DNA from: Caenibacillus caldisaponilyticus
GTDB taxonomy: Bacteria > Bacillota > Bacilli > Bacillales > Sporolactobacillaceae
DNA length: 64,000 nucleotides
Reading direction: 5' to 3'
NCBI RefSeq assembly: GCF_002003465.1
Contig: NZ_BDDQ01000030.1
Coordinates: 1 to 64,000, forward strand
Shown here: piece by piece, positions 36,733 to 45,790 of the stretch
How the letters are laid out: every line of letters starts with the position of its first letter
How positions within the stretch are numbered: the stretch's first letter is position 1
Program-made: the position numbers and the translations under genes
The notes under the pieces: generated by a model
The model's database searches: none
Told to the model about the DNA's origin: nothing
The model's input: the letters and a program-made list of their open reading frames with translations, nothing else

Positions 36733-36852
36733 TAACCCGTGAACCGGCCGGAAGAGCGCCCGGGATTCTGCGAGTCAGAACAAAATGCAGGATCTGGCCC
36801 GGTTGACGCTCTTAAGAAACACATCCAAAGAAGACGGGGAGGGAGAATAACG

Positions 36853-37629
36853 ATGGCCACGGTTCTCTTTGAAAAGAAAAATGGAATCGGTTATGTCACG
36901 ATTCATCGTCCCGAAGTCATGAACAGCTTCAATTACAGCACCTTGTTGGCATTAGAGGAAATCGTCGAGGCGCTGACGGTCGACAACGAGGTCCGCGTCG
37001 TCATTTTTACCGGGGCCGGGGATAAGGCCTTCAGCGCCGGCGCGGATTTGAAGGAAAGGCGGACGCTTTCGGAACAGGAAGTGCGCCGCAATGTAAAGAA
37101 AATCGGCGACGTCTTTCAGCGCATCGATGAACTGCCGCAGCCGACGATCGCCGCGATCAACGGTTATGCCTTTGGCGGCGGTTTTGAACTGGCCCTTGCC
37201 TGCGATTTTCGCATTGCCGCCCGCCATGCCCAAATCGGGCTCACCGAGACGAGCATGGCGATCATTCCCGGCGCGGGCGGCACCCAGCGGCTGCCGCGTT
37301 TGATCGGCACGGCCCGCGCCCTTGAACTCATTTTGACGGCAAAAAAGCTGACCGCGGAAGAGGCATTGGCATACGGCATTCTAACGCGCGTCGTCGATGG
37401 CTCCGAGCTGATGGCGGCTTGCGAGGCCTTCGCCGCCGCCATGCTCAAAAACGGGCCGATCGCTTTGCAACAGGCAAAATTCGCGATCAAGCAAGGCATG
37501 GACACCGACTTGAAGACCGGGCTTAAAATCGAATCGAAAGCGTATGAAGTGACAATACCGACAAAAGACCGCGTCGAAGCGCTCCAAGCGTTCAGCGAGA
37601 AGCGGCCGCCGCGCTTCACCGGCGAGTGA
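36853..37629 (+). CDS. Third enoyl-CoA hydratase of the cluster
   Basis: 258 residues from ATG 36853 (GGGAGAATAACG upstream); the frame is open to 36739, but that part has no match. Crotonase motifs: GAGDKAFSAGADLKERR (about 55-71), GYAFGGGFELALACDF (about 102-117), then TETSMAIIPGAGGTQRLPRLIG with the catalytic Glu. Unlike the gene at 33713 it has the standard hydratase pattern. It may act on the dehydroadipyl-CoA step, with the first hydratase doing another. It ends the plus-strand paa block. Confidence 0.85.
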   Translation: MATVLFEKKNGIGYVTIHRPEVMNSFNYSTLLALEEIVEALTVDNEVRVVIFTGAGDKAFSAGADLKERRTLSEQEVRRNVKKIGDVFQRIDELPQPTIAAINGYAFGGGFELALACDFRIAARHAQIGLTETSMAIIPGAGGTQRLPRLIGTARALELILTAKKLTAEEALAYGILTRVVDGSELMAACEAFAAAMLKNGPIALQQAKFAIKQGMDTDLKTGLKIESKAYEVTIPTKDRVEALQAFSEKRPPRFTGE

Positions 37630-37872
37630 AGGATGGCGTTGGCGACATCGCTTGACCGTGCGCGGCATGGTTTGTTATCTCGCGATTGGGAAGGATGGAG
37701 AAGACGATCGATATCGCCCCGAAACTGACCGCGTTCACTTCATCGGCAAACCGCCTGTCTTGGCGGCGCTTATCTTGGCTGAGCCATTTTCATTTTCTTG
37801 TTGTGCCTCGGGGAAAAACAGATGCGGATGTGCAAGGCGGGGAGAGAATGAGCCGATGGTTGTCCGTTCCAA

Positions 37873-37914
37873 AACGCCGCCTTTCCGTTTTTTCAGCGGA
37901 AAGGCGGCGTTTTT
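37873..37914. terminator. Strong bidirectional terminator after the paa cluster
   Basis: AACGCCGCCTTTCCG (37873-37887) is perfectly complementary to CGGAAAGGCGGCGTT (37897-37911), 15 base pairs. TTTTT follows on the plus strand, and AAAA precedes it, giving a T run on the minus strand. It ends both the paa cluster and the minus-strand gene at 37917. The stretch 37630-37872 holds no gene. Confidence 0.9.
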
Positions 37915-37916
37915 AT

Positions 37917-38438
37917 TTAAGCTCTCTGATTCTGCTCGGCTTTAAATATTTGTGCCTTTTGTTCATAGATTTCAACGGTCGCCTTCAGCGTTTGAAAATC
38001 GCGCTCGGTCAACTCACGTACGACTTTGCCGGGCGCGCCCATGACCATGGTGCGCGGCGGGATTTTTTTGCCGGGCGGAACGAGCGCGCCGGCCGCGATG
38101 AACGCTTCTTCGCCGATTTCCGCCCCGTCGAGCACGGTCGCGCCCATGCCGATGAGGGCGCCGCGGCGGACGATGCAGCCGTGCAAGATGGCGTTGTGGC
38201 CGACGGACACCTCATCTTCCAGGACGACGGGAAAGCCCTCATATAGATGGATCATGCAGTTATCTTGGATGTTGCAACGCCGGCCGATGGTGATCGGCCC
38301 TTCATCGCCGCGGATGACGGTGTTGAACCAAACGCTTGAGCGCTCCCCGATCGTGACGTCTCCGATGATTTTCGCCCCTTCCGCCACGTAAACGCTCTCA
38401 TGAACGTTTGGAACATGCGATTGAAATTTGAGCAGCAT
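37917..38438 (-). CDS. Gamma-carbonic anhydrase-like hexapeptide protein (PaaY/YrdA type)
   Basis: 173 residues built of a left-handed beta-helix with isoleucine/valine hexapeptide repeats (residues about 10-140), such as GAKIIGDVTIGERS and GATVLDGAEIGEEAFIAAGALV. Metal-type histidines sit in IHLYEG and VGHNAILHG (about 68-85). The family covers gamma-carbonic anhydrases and the PaaY thioesterase of phenylacetate clusters. The location beside the paa genes favours PaaY, but synteny on the opposite strand is weak evidence. Confidence 0.8.
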   Translation of the reverse strand: MLLKFQSHVPNVHESVYVAEGAKIIGDVTIGERSSVWFNTVIRGDEGPITIGRRCNIQDNCMIHLYEGFPVVLEDEVSVGHNAILHGCIVRRGALIGMGATVLDGAEIGEEAFIAAGALVPPGKKIPPRTMVMGAPGKVVRELTERDFQTLKATVEIYEQKAQIFKAEQNQRA

Positions 38439-38880
38439 CCGGATCCCTCCTGATTGAGCCTTTAAGACTACGCCGGTACAGAATCTTTAGATCGTCAAAA
38501 CCAGTATAACATTTACGGGCTGGATCGGCATGATGAACGCGCCGTGACAATAAGCGACTATCCGCCGTCCGAACATTCTATCCGAACATTCTTGGCGGCG
38601 CGGGCAACGGACGCCGTTTCGGATGAACGGAGGCGATTTTTCAAAGCGGGATGTTCTGAAAGATGATTCGCCTTTGGCGGGAAAGCGTCCCTTTCGGCGC
38701 GGCACAAAATGGCCGCTGATTGCGGCGGCCGCGCTGAAGGAATCGGCGCCGGCGTGACGATTCATGATGAAAGAAGTCGACGGCCATCCCGAAAATTATG
38801 TGTTAAACGATCGGCGGATTTCCTTTACAATTGCATTAATATAATTAATTTAACGACGATTAAAAGAGGAGGACCAATCG
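38439..38880. other. Gap before the ABC transporter operon, no gene
   Basis: No convincing coding frame. Near the end, TTTACAATTGCATTAATATAATTAATT is AT-rich and holds a TATAAT (about 38839-38844) that may be the -10 of the operon. Before it, the direct repeats CCGAACATTCTATCCGAACATTCTT lie side by side at about 38571-38592. Confidence 0.4.
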
Positions 38881-39894
38881 GTGAAAAAGCCCGCGTGTAT
38901 CCTGCTCGGCTTGATGATCTTCGCCTTGACGGCCCTCGGCGGATGCGGCGACAAGGCGTCGACGGAAGGCAAAAAAGGCGAGGGCGGCAAAAAGACCTAC
39001 ACGGTCGGCGTCACGCAGATCGTCGAACACCCGTCGCTTGACGCCGCGTTTGCAGGGTTTAAAAAAGGAATGGCGGATGCCGGCCTTAAAGAAGGCGTCA
39101 ACGTCAAATACATTGTGAAGAATGCGCAAAATGACAAGACGACGAACCAAACGATCGCCGATGCTTTCGCCGCCGATAAAGTCGATCTGATTTTTGCCAA
39201 CTCGACGCCGAGCGCTCAGGCGGCACTCAACGCGACCAAAGACATTCCGATCGTCTTCACTTCGGTCACCGATCCGGTCGGATCGGGGCTCGTCCAATCG
39301 ATCGAAAACCCGGGGGGCAACGTGACCGGAACGAGCGATACGCATCCCGAAGCGATCCCGGATACGATCAAGTTTATGAACGGACAGTTTAATTTCAAAA
39401 ACGTCGGCACGATCTACAACGCCGGCGAGACCAATTCGGTCGCGCAAATCCGTACCATTAAAGAAGCGATGAAGGGCACCGGCTTGAAGCTTGTCGAGAA
39501 AACGGTGACGAATTCTTCTGAAGTGTTGCAAGCCGCGCAATCATTGGTCGGCAAGGTCGACGCGATTTACATCGTTACGGACAATACGGTCGTCAGCGCA
39601 TTTGAATCGGTTTTGAAAGTCGCCGATGAAAACGACATACCGGTCTTTGCCGGGGAGCTGGATTCGGTTCGGCGCGGCGCGTTTGCCGCTTACGGATTCG
39701 AGTATTCGGACATCGGCTACCAAGCCGGGCAAATGGCGGCCAAGATTTTAAAAGACGGGAAAAAACCAGCGGACATTCCTGTCGAGTACCCCAAGCATTT
39801 AAAACTATTGATCAACAAAACGGCGGCCGAAAAGATGGGCGTGCACCTTAAGCCCGAATGGGACGGCATGGCGGAGTACTTTACGCAAAAGTAA
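38881..39894 (+). CDS. ABC transporter substrate-binding lipoprotein (TrpX-type)
   Basis: 337 residues. The N-terminal LGLMIFALTALGGCGDK is a lipoprotein signal with the lipobox LGGC (about residue 22), so the protein is anchored outside the membrane. The rest is the ABC_sub_bind (DUF-like periplasmic-binding) fold, TYTVGVTQIVEHPSLD, FANSTPSAQAALNAT and TDPVGSGLV. In streptococci this family (TrpX) binds tryptophan. GTG start after AGAGGAGGACC. First gene of a three-gene importer. Confidence 0.88.
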   Translation: MKKPACILLGLMIFALTALGGCGDKASTEGKKGEGGKKTYTVGVTQIVEHPSLDAAFAGFKKGMADAGLKEGVNVKYIVKNAQNDKTTNQTIADAFAADKVDLIFANSTPSAQAALNATKDIPIVFTSVTDPVGSGLVQSIENPGGNVTGTSDTHPEAIPDTIKFMNGQFNFKNVGTIYNAGETNSVAQIRTIKEAMKGTGLKLVEKTVTNSSEVLQAAQSLVGKVDAIYIVTDNTVVSAFESVLKVADENDIPVFAGELDSVRRGAFAAYGFEYSDIGYQAGQMAAKILKDGKKPADIPVEYPKHLKLLINKTAAEKMGVHLKPEWDGMAEYFTQK

Positions 39895-39927
39895 ACGATG
39901 GGGGAAGCGAACGGAGGGAAAGGATCA

Positions 39928-40935
39928 ATGTTTGCATCCATCTTTGGAGCTCTCGAATCCGGCATCATTTTTGCGATTATGGCACTGGGCGTTTACCTCT
40001 CGTTCCGGGTCCTTGACTTCCCCGATCTGACGGTGGACGGCAGTTTCGTCACCGGCGCCGGCACGGCCGCCGCCATGATCACCCGCGGGCTCGACCCGAT
40101 CTTGGCGACGGCCTGCGGCACGCTCGCCGGATTCATCGCCGGCTGCTTCACCGGTTTGTTGCACACAAAGGGGAAAATCCATGCGCTCCTGTCCGGGATT
40201 CTCATGATGATCGCGCTCTGGTCGATCAACTTGAGGATCATGGAAGACGCGGCCAACATCCCGCTTCTCGGCAAACACACGCTCATGACCGAAATGGCGG
40301 ATTTCGCGAAGATCACGGGGCTCGATGCATCGCTCAATGCCGCGCTTAAAGCGGTCGGGCTCGGGGAAAGCTTGCCACGGACGTGGGGCATTTTGATCCT
40401 CATGCTCGCCCTCACGCTCATCATCAAAATGTTGAACGATTGGTTTTTGCAGACGGAAATCGGCCTCGTGCTCCGGGCCACGGGCGACAACAAGCGGATG
40501 AGCCGAAGCTTTTCCGCCAATACGGATCGCCTGACCATTCTTGGCCTTGGGCTGGCGAACGCCTGGGTGGCGCTCTCCGGCGCCATTTACGCCCAGTACG
40601 GCGGATTTGCCGACATCGGCATGGGCGTGGGCATGATCATCGTCGGTCTCGCTTCGGTCATCATCGGTGAGGCCTTGTTTGGCACGAAAACGATCGCCCG
40701 GACGACGCTGGCAGTTATCGGCGGCGCCATCATCTATCGGATCGTCGTTACACTCGCTTTGCGCATCGAGTTTTTCAAACCGGGGGATTTAAAGCTGATC
40801 ACGGCGGTCATCGTCGTCCTCGCACTCGTCGTTCCGAAGGCGGTGGACAACCGGCGGGAAAAACGCCGGCGGAAAAGGCGGCAGGCACCGGCGGACGACC
40901 GGAACCGGGAGGCGGAGCAACGTGCTGCAACTTAA
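39928..40935 (+). CDS. ABC transporter permease (TrpY-type)
   Basis: 335 residues from ATG 39928 (GGAGGGAAAGG upstream; the frame is open to 39898 without a ribosome site). Nine or ten hydrophobic segments (about 8-30, 42-60, 63-85, 90-110, 160-185, 200-215, 220-240, 250-275, 290-310) and FPDLTVDGSFVTG as in the BPD_transp_2 family of branched-chain/tryptophan permeases. Its last codons overlap the ATPase gene, and the tail is strongly basic (RRKRRQ). Confidence 0.88.
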   Translation: MFASIFGALESGIIFAIMALGVYLSFRVLDFPDLTVDGSFVTGAGTAAAMITRGLDPILATACGTLAGFIAGCFTGLLHTKGKIHALLSGILMMIALWSINLRIMEDAANIPLLGKHTLMTEMADFAKITGLDASLNAALKAVGLGESLPRTWGILILMLALTLIIKMLNDWFLQTEIGLVLRATGDNKRMSRSFSANTDRLTILGLGLANAWVALSGAIYAQYGGFADIGMGVGMIIVGLASVIIGEALFGTKTIARTTLAVIGGAIIYRIVVTLALRIEFFKPGDLKLITAVIVVLALVVPKAVDNRREKRRRKRRQAPADDRNREAEQRAAT

Positions 40936-41752
40936 AAACGTCCATAAGGTTTTTAACGAAGGGCAACCGGATGAGCGGGTTGCGCTCGCCGGCATCGATC
41001 TCGAGCTCAAATCCGGGGATTTCGTCACCGTCATCGGATCGAACGGCGCGGGCAAATCGACGCTCATGAACGTGATCACCGGCGTGCTCGCCCCTGATGC
41101 CGGAGAGATTTGGATGGACGGCAAGGAGGTGACCCGTCTTCCCGAGTTCAAAAGATCGGCCCGGATCGGCAGGGTCTTTCAAGATCCGATGGCGGGAACC
41201 GCCGCTTCGCTCACCATTGAAGAAAACTTGTCGATCGCCTTTACGCGGAACAAAACGCGCACCCTCGCCCGCGGGGTGACGAAGAAGCGGCGCGCCTTTT
41301 TCCGCGAACGGTTGGCGGAACTGAATTTGGGGTTGGAAAACCGCTTGACGGCCAAGGTCGGCTCGCTTTCCGGCGGCGAGCGGCAGGCGCTCTCCCTGCT
41401 GATGGCCACTTTGACCTATCCGAGTCTTCTTTTGTTGGATGAGCATACCGCCGCCCTCGATCCCGCGCGGGCGGCGCTCATCGCCGAGATGACCGAGCGC
41501 ATCGTTCGGGCGTCACGGCTCACGACGTTGATGGTGACCCACAACATGCAGCAAGCCATCGCCCTCGGCAACCGCCTCGTGATGATGGACGCGGGCCGCA
41601 TCGTCGCCGCCTTTGACGAAGAGGAGAAAAAAACGCTCACCATCGAAAAATTATTGGCGGTCTTTCAGCAAATGCGCTCGGCGGCGAGCGACCGGCTTTT
41701 GTTGAACGCATTTCCGCCCGGCGCCGGCTTGCCCGGACAAGGGGGAGAGTGA
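40922..41752 (+). CDS. ABC transporter ATP-binding protein (TrpZ-type)
   Basis: 276 residues from GTG 40922, overlapping the permease end. Walker A GSNGAGKST (about 40-48), signature LSGGERQAL (about 142-150), Walker B LLLLDEHTAALDP with switch His in MVTHNMQ. The Walker B Glu is followed by HTAALDP, as in BPD-type ATPases. It powers the two preceding genes. Likely substrate is an aromatic or other amino acid, judged only from neighbours. Confidence 0.9.
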   Translation: MLQLKNVHKVFNEGQPDERVALAGIDLELKSGDFVTVIGSNGAGKSTLMNVITGVLAPDAGEIWMDGKEVTRLPEFKRSARIGRVFQDPMAGTAASLTIEENLSIAFTRNKTRTLARGVTKKRRAFFRERLAELNLGLENRLTAKVGSLSGGERQALSLLMATLTYPSLLLLDEHTAALDPARAALIAEMTERIVRASRLTTLMVTHNMQQAIALGNRLVMMDAGRIVAAFDEEEKKTLTIEKLLAVFQQMRSAASDRLLLNAFPPGAGLPGQGGE

Positions 41753-41933
41753 ATCCCCTTGTCCATTTATTCGTCGCTTTTCCATGGTCAGAGGCGAAAG
41801 GGCGCGGCGCCCTGGGGAATGATCCAGGTGACCACGGAAAACAAGAAGCTTGTCTGACAGCCGGTCAAGGCTGGTGATTTTTGTCAGTCTTTAGGCGGTA
41901 TTCGTCAATTCGCAGAGGCAAGGAGGGTCCATG

Positions 41934-42353
41934 ATGAAGCCAGGAATGGCGATCGGCCGGACGGCGACGATCACCGCGACAGTCACCCCGGACATGTTCG
42001 CGCGATTTGAAGGACAAGTCGTCCATCCGGCGCTTTCAACGGTTTCCATGGTCTATCACATGGAATGGGCGGCGCGGCAAATCATTTTGCCGTATTTGGA
42101 AGCGCACGAAGAAGGCATCGGCGCCGCCGTGTCTGTCAAACATCTCGCGCCGACGCCGGAAGGGGAAGCGATCACGGTGACCGCGACGCTGACGGAAATA
42201 AAAGGACGCGCCGTCGTCGCGCGGGTGGTCGTCCGCAACCGACGCGGCATCGCCGGGGAAGGCGAGGTGACGCAATTCATTTTGCCGAAAGATGAGATCC
42301 GCCGGAAACTCGGGGCGTGCGAGGCGCAGCCGGGTCTAGGGGAACATGAGTAA
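41934..42353 (+). CDS. Hotdog-fold thioesterase, FlK-like
   Basis: 139 residues (ATG 41934; ATG 41931 is equally possible after AAGGAGGGTCC). The motif ARFEGQVVHPALSTVSMVYHMEWAAR and the VKHLAPTPEGEAITVTATL region match the fluoroacetyl-CoA thioesterase/phenylacetate-associated hotdog family. Enzymes of this kind hydrolyse acyl-CoA to free CoA. Its place between a transporter and the amino acid dehydrogenase suggests clearing of unwanted CoA esters in aromatic catabolism. Confidence 0.75.
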   Translation: MKPGMAIGRTATITATVTPDMFARFEGQVVHPALSTVSMVYHMEWAARQIILPYLEAHEEGIGAAVSVKHLAPTPEGEAITVTATLTEIKGRAVVARVVVRNRRGIAGEGEVTQFILPKDEIRRKLGACEAQPGLGEHE

Positions 42354-42417
42354 AAATGAAAGCGTTTTCTTTTTTGGTTAGGGATATTCCGAATGAGCTA
42401 AACGGGAGGGAAACGCG

Positions 42418-43521
42418 ATGTTGGCATTCGAGAGAATAAAAGATTATGAACAAGTGATGTTTTGCAATGAACCCGAAAGCGGATTAAAAGCGATCATCGT
42501 CATCCACGACACCACTCTCGGTCCGGCGCTCGGGGGAACGCGCATGCAGCCGTACCGAACGGTCGACGACGCCTTGGAGGACGGTCTGCGGCTCGCCAAA
42601 GGCATGACTTACAAATGCGCCGCGGCGGATGTCGATTTCGGCGGCGGAAAAGCGATCCTCATCGGCGATCCGCTGACGGATAAATCCCCCGATTTGTTTC
42701 GCGCCTTCGGCCAGTTTGTCCAATCGCTGCACGGCCGCTTTTACACGGGGACCGACATGGGGACGAATCCGGAAGATTTCGTCCACGCCCATCGGGAGAC
42801 GCGTTTCATCGTCGGGCTTCCCGAGACATACGGCGGGCACGGCGATTCGTCCGTTTCCACCGCCCATGGGGTGATTTATGGCATCAAAGCGGTTTTAAAA
42901 CGGCTTTGGAACGACGAAGAACTCTCAGACAAAGCGTTTGCCGTCCAAGGGTTAGGGAAAGTCGGCTTGAAAGTCGCGAAACGGTTGTTGGAGGCGGGGG
43001 CAACGGTTTACGCTACAGACATGAACGGCAACGCGGTGAATGAATTGGCCGCTTACGCCGAGACGACGCGCGGACATTTTTCGGCTTATGAAGGCGACGC
43101 GATTTATGACGCCCCGGCCGACATTTTTGTCCCTTGCGCGATCGGCGGCATATTGAACGACCGGACGATCGAGCGCCTTCGGGTGAAAGGCGTGGCCGGT
43201 TCGGCGAACAATCAGTTGGCGGAAGACCGCCACGGCAAAGCGCTCGCCGAAGCCGGCATCCTTTATGCGCCGGATTACATCGTCAACGCCGGCGGACTCA
43301 TTCAAGTCGCCGACGAATTATACGGGCCGAACAAAGAACGGGTGGTTCAAAAGACGCGCCGGATTTACGAAACGCTCAGCGATATTTTTGAAACCGCGGA
43401 GCGTGAGGGCATGACGACCGATGAGGCGGCAAACGTGTTCTGTGAAAAGCGCCTGCGCGCCCAAAGCGCACGAAGCCGGTTTTTTTTGCCCGAAAAACCG
43501 CCGAAGTGGCGGTTGCGCTAA
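42418..43521 (+). CDS. pdh: Phenylalanine dehydrogenase (Glu/Leu/Phe/Val family)
   Basis: 367 residues. The catalytic part reads [21 protein letters not shown] (about 61-81) and the NAD fold [20 protein letters not shown] (about 178-197). [19 protein letters not shown] (about 104-122) matches known phenylalanine dehydrogenases, while leucine dehydrogenases read YITAEDVGT here. The enzyme deaminates Phe to phenylpyruvate with NAD. GGGAGGGAAACGCG precedes the ATG. The C-terminal tail ([16 protein letters not shown]) is unusual. Leucine dehydrogenase is the alternative and cannot be excluded without biochemistry. Confidence 0.75.
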   Translation: MLAFERIKDYEQVMFCNEPESGLKAIIVIHDTTLGPALGGTRMQPYRTVDDALEDGLRLAKGMTYKCAAADVDFGGGKAILIGDPLTDKSPDLFRAFGQFVQSLHGRFYTGTDMGTNPEDFVHAHRETRFIVGLPETYGGHGDSSVSTAHGVIYGIKAVLKRLWNDEELSDKAFAVQGLGKVGLKVAKRLLEAGATVYATDMNGNAVNELAAYAETTRGHFSAYEGDAIYDAPADIFVPCAIGGILNDRTIERLRVKGVAGSANNQLAEDRHGKALAEAGILYAPDYIVNAGGLIQVADELYGPNKERVVQKTRRIYETLSDIFETAEREGMTTDEAANVFCEKRLRAQSARSRFFLPEKPPKWRLR

Positions 43522-43694
43522 ACATGCGGGTTGGATCCGGGTCAGGCGCTCCCGCCTTTTCAATCCGCAAATCGCGCCCGGTTTCACTGATGGCAAGGCA
43601 AACGGCGTCTGCCCTCTGATTACGCCATCCATTCTCCCGTCCGCCTGACAGCGGTTTTGGCCGCCGAAATTTAATCATCGGCCATGCGTTCCGT

Positions 43695-43958
43695 TCATCT
43701 TTGGATCATAATGGAATGGTGAAACGGTTGAAAAGGGGGAACCAATCCTTCCTTGTGAAAAACCGTGGGGTGCCCGCATTTAGCACAAAACGCGGCGTCC
43801 GGGCGGTTGACATGGGTACACCCGTCCGAAATCAAACCCGGTTCGTCGGCGCATTTGTTGATGAGCGGAGCGCCGCACTTGATGCAATGAGAATCGTTTT
43901 CACCGCCGACGTGTCCGCAGCGCACGCAGACGCGCGGGTCTTCTTTTTTATCCGCCAT
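43695..43958 (-). CDS. Double zinc-ribbon protein
   Basis: 87 residues with two pairs of CxxC ribbons: CVRCGHVGG...CIKCG (about 11-28) and C-THVNRPDAAFCAKCGHP (about 47-64). Such short ribbons occur in many Firmicutes proteins of unknown function and probably bind zinc and a partner protein. ATG 43958 follows GAGGTGAGAAACG. A transcript would run toward the pdh gene tail on the opposite strand. Confidence 0.8.
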   Translation of the reverse strand: MADKKEDPRVCVRCGHVGGENDSHCIKCGAPLINKCADEPGLISDGCTHVNRPDAAFCAKCGHPTVFHKEGLVPPFQPFHHSIMIQR

Positions 43959-44091
43959 CGTTTCTCACCTCACGCCATTATATGCACCGGCGGATGGAGA
44001 CGTCAAAGCGGCTGCGGAGTTTGATATTCACCGGACAAAGGGCCTTTTCCATAGGATATTAAACAGGATGCATGCGGCGGGAGGGTTATCC

Positions 44092-44337
44092 GTGGCGATT
44101 TCGATCAATTTTGCAGCGATCAACGTCAATTCATTAAACCGTGGCGCCTCGGTCTCAATCGGTGAAAACAACCAGCCGGGCTGGACGGCGCACGGGAAGA
44201 ATAACCTCGGCAACGGTAACTTCTTCGGCATTATTTTCTCCGCCAATCAAATCAATATCATTTTGGATAATGATGTCATCGATATGCCCATAAACGATCA
44301 AGACGGCGTTCCGGGCGTCCAAAACCAATCTGTATAG
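44092..44337 (+). CDS. Small spore germination protein GerPA/GerPF-like
   Basis: 81 residues from GTG 44092, which has GGGAGGG six bases upstream; the frame is open to 44068, but that start has none. The low-complexity, Gly/Asn-rich SVSIGENNQPGWTAHGKNNLGNG and the INIILDNDVIDMPINDQD tail resemble the GerP-type or related small spore proteins that pair with coat proteins. No other gerP genes are adjacent. The family link is by eye and weak. Confidence 0.5.
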   Translation: MAISINFAAINVNSLNRGASVSIGENNQPGWTAHGKNNLGNGNFFGIIFSANQINIILDNDVIDMPINDQDGVPGVQNQSV

Positions 44338-44344
44338 ATGTCGT

Positions 44345-44923
44345 TCAATAATAGTAGATGACCATGACCAAGGCGGCTTCCCGGCCGCCATTATTGATGT
44401 AGCGGTGCGGCCGATCGGCGGCAAAACGCAGGCCTTCCCCCGCCACCAACTCATGCGCGCGTCCGCCCAACTCCACAACCATGTTTCCTTCCGTGACCCA
44501 TAAAAACTCTTCCACGCGGCCGGGGTGCGCTTTCGCCAAATAATCGCAACCGGATTTCAAGCGCACTTCATAAATTTCGAACGGCCTGGCGCCGTTCATC
44601 GGAAACACCGGATAAACTTCAAAGCGGCCGCCGTCTTCGTGGATGGGCGAAAGTTCCGTGCGTTTTACGAGGCTTACCGCGTCTTCGGCCTCTTCGATAA
44701 AGGCGGTAAACGGCACTTTCAACCCTTCGGCGATCTTCCACAGCGTGCTCACCGTCGGATTGGAAAGCGCCCGTTCGATTTGGACGAGCATCGGCTTGCT
44801 CACGCCGCATCGTTCGGCGCAAGCTTCCAAACTCAAGCCTTGGGCGAGCCGGATGGCCCGCAACCTCCGGCCGATGCGCTCGTTCAGCTCCCGCTTTTCC
44901 ACGGACGGATCCCCCTTGTTCAC
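44345..44923 (-). CDS. XRE-cupin transcriptional regulator
   Basis: 192 residues. N-terminal helix-turn-helix LEACAERCGVSKPMLVQIERALSNPTVSTLWKIAEG (about 32-67) and C-terminal cupin barrel with FLWVTEGNMVVELGGRAHEL (about 139-158). This is the SutR/YdcN type that binds a small ligand. It is divergent from azlCD with about 120 AT-rich bases between, so it is the likely regulator of that exporter. Confidence 0.85.
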   Translation of the reverse strand: MNKGDPSVEKRELNERIGRRLRAIRLAQGLSLEACAERCGVSKPMLVQIERALSNPTVSTLWKIAEGLKVPFTAFIEEAEDAVSLVKRTELSPIHEDGGRFEVYPVFPMNGARPFEIYEVRLKSGCDYLAKAHPGRVEEFLWVTEGNMVVELGGRAHELVAGEGLRFAADRPHRYINNGGREAALVMVIYYY

Positions 44924-45043
44924 TTCGCAAAATTTCTTTTGAAAAAAAAGTCAAAATAACCTACAATTATTATATTATATTATTAAAATTTGCACGACAG
45001 CTAATCTGATCGGACGATTTGAGGGAGCAGAGGTGAGGAGAGG

Positions 45044-45790
45044 GTGCTTTCCCATTCATCGGCGGAAAAAGTGAAAAGCGGCGATTGGTGGAGCGGGGTT
45101 AAAGCGGGCATCCCGATTGCCATCGGCTATATGCCGATCGCTTTAACCTTCGGATTGCTCGCCCGGACCACCGGTTTAACATTTGCCGAGGCGGCGGCGA
45201 TGAGCCTTTTCGTTTACGCCGGCGCTTCGCAATTCATGGCGCTGCAAATGATTGCCGGCGGCACCGGGCCGCTCGAGATTATCCTCGCCACGTTTATCGT
45301 GAACATCCGCCACTTTCTGATGACCGCATCGATTGGCGAGCGCATGAAAGAACCGTCGCGCCTCAAGCGGGCGCTCATCGCGTACGGCATTACCGATGAA
45401 ACGTTCTCCGTCGCCTCGCTAAACCGCGAGTGCGTCGGGACTTCCTACATGGGCGGCTTGATCGTGATGGCGTACGGGACTTGGAACGTCTTCACTTGGA
45501 TCGGTTATGCGGCGGGCGCCAGCCTTCCCGGCGTTCTTCAAAAGAGCATGGGGATCGCCTTGTACGCCATGTTCATCGGGCTCGTTGTGCCTTCGTTAAA
45601 AAAAGAGCGGAAGGCGCTCGCGATATTTCTCATGTCGGCGGGTTTGTCCACGCTCTTATCCTTCTTTCTGTCCGCGGGTTGGGCGATTGTGTGGTCCACG
45701 CTGATCGCCGCGGTGGCGGTGGAAATTTTATTCCTTCGCAAAAAATCGGAAGTCGATAAGAAACAGGCGGGTGGCGGATATGGACGGTAA
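45044..45790 (+). CDS. azlC: Branched-chain amino acid exporter large subunit AzlC
   Basis: 248 residues with about seven hydrophobic segments. AGIPIAIGYMPIALTFGLLA (about 21-40), AMSLFVYAGASQFMAL (about 52-67) and FIVNIRHFLM are AzlC signatures. Together with AzlD it exports branched-chain amino acids and, in B. subtilis, gives azaleucine resistance. GTG start, with GAGGAG upstream. Overlaps azlD by 20 bases. Confidence 0.9.
   Translation: MLSHSSAEKVKSGDWWSGVKAGIPIAIGYMPIALTFGLLARTTGLTFAEAAAMSLFVYAGASQFMALQMIAGGTGPLEIILATFIVNIRHFLMTASIGERMKEPSRLKRALIAYGITDETFSVASLNRECVGTSYMGGLIVMAYGTWNVFTWIGYAAGASLPGVLQKSMGIALYAMFIGLVVPSLKKERKALAIFLMSAGLSTLLSFFLSAGWAIVWSTLIAAVAVEILFLRKKSEVDKKQAGGGYGR

Noticed and set aside
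42418-43521. Leucine dehydrogenase as the first call
   Set aside because: The [14 protein letters not shown] stretch is the phenylalanine type. The leucine enzyme has YITAEDVGT there, and the neighbours concern aromatic degradation.
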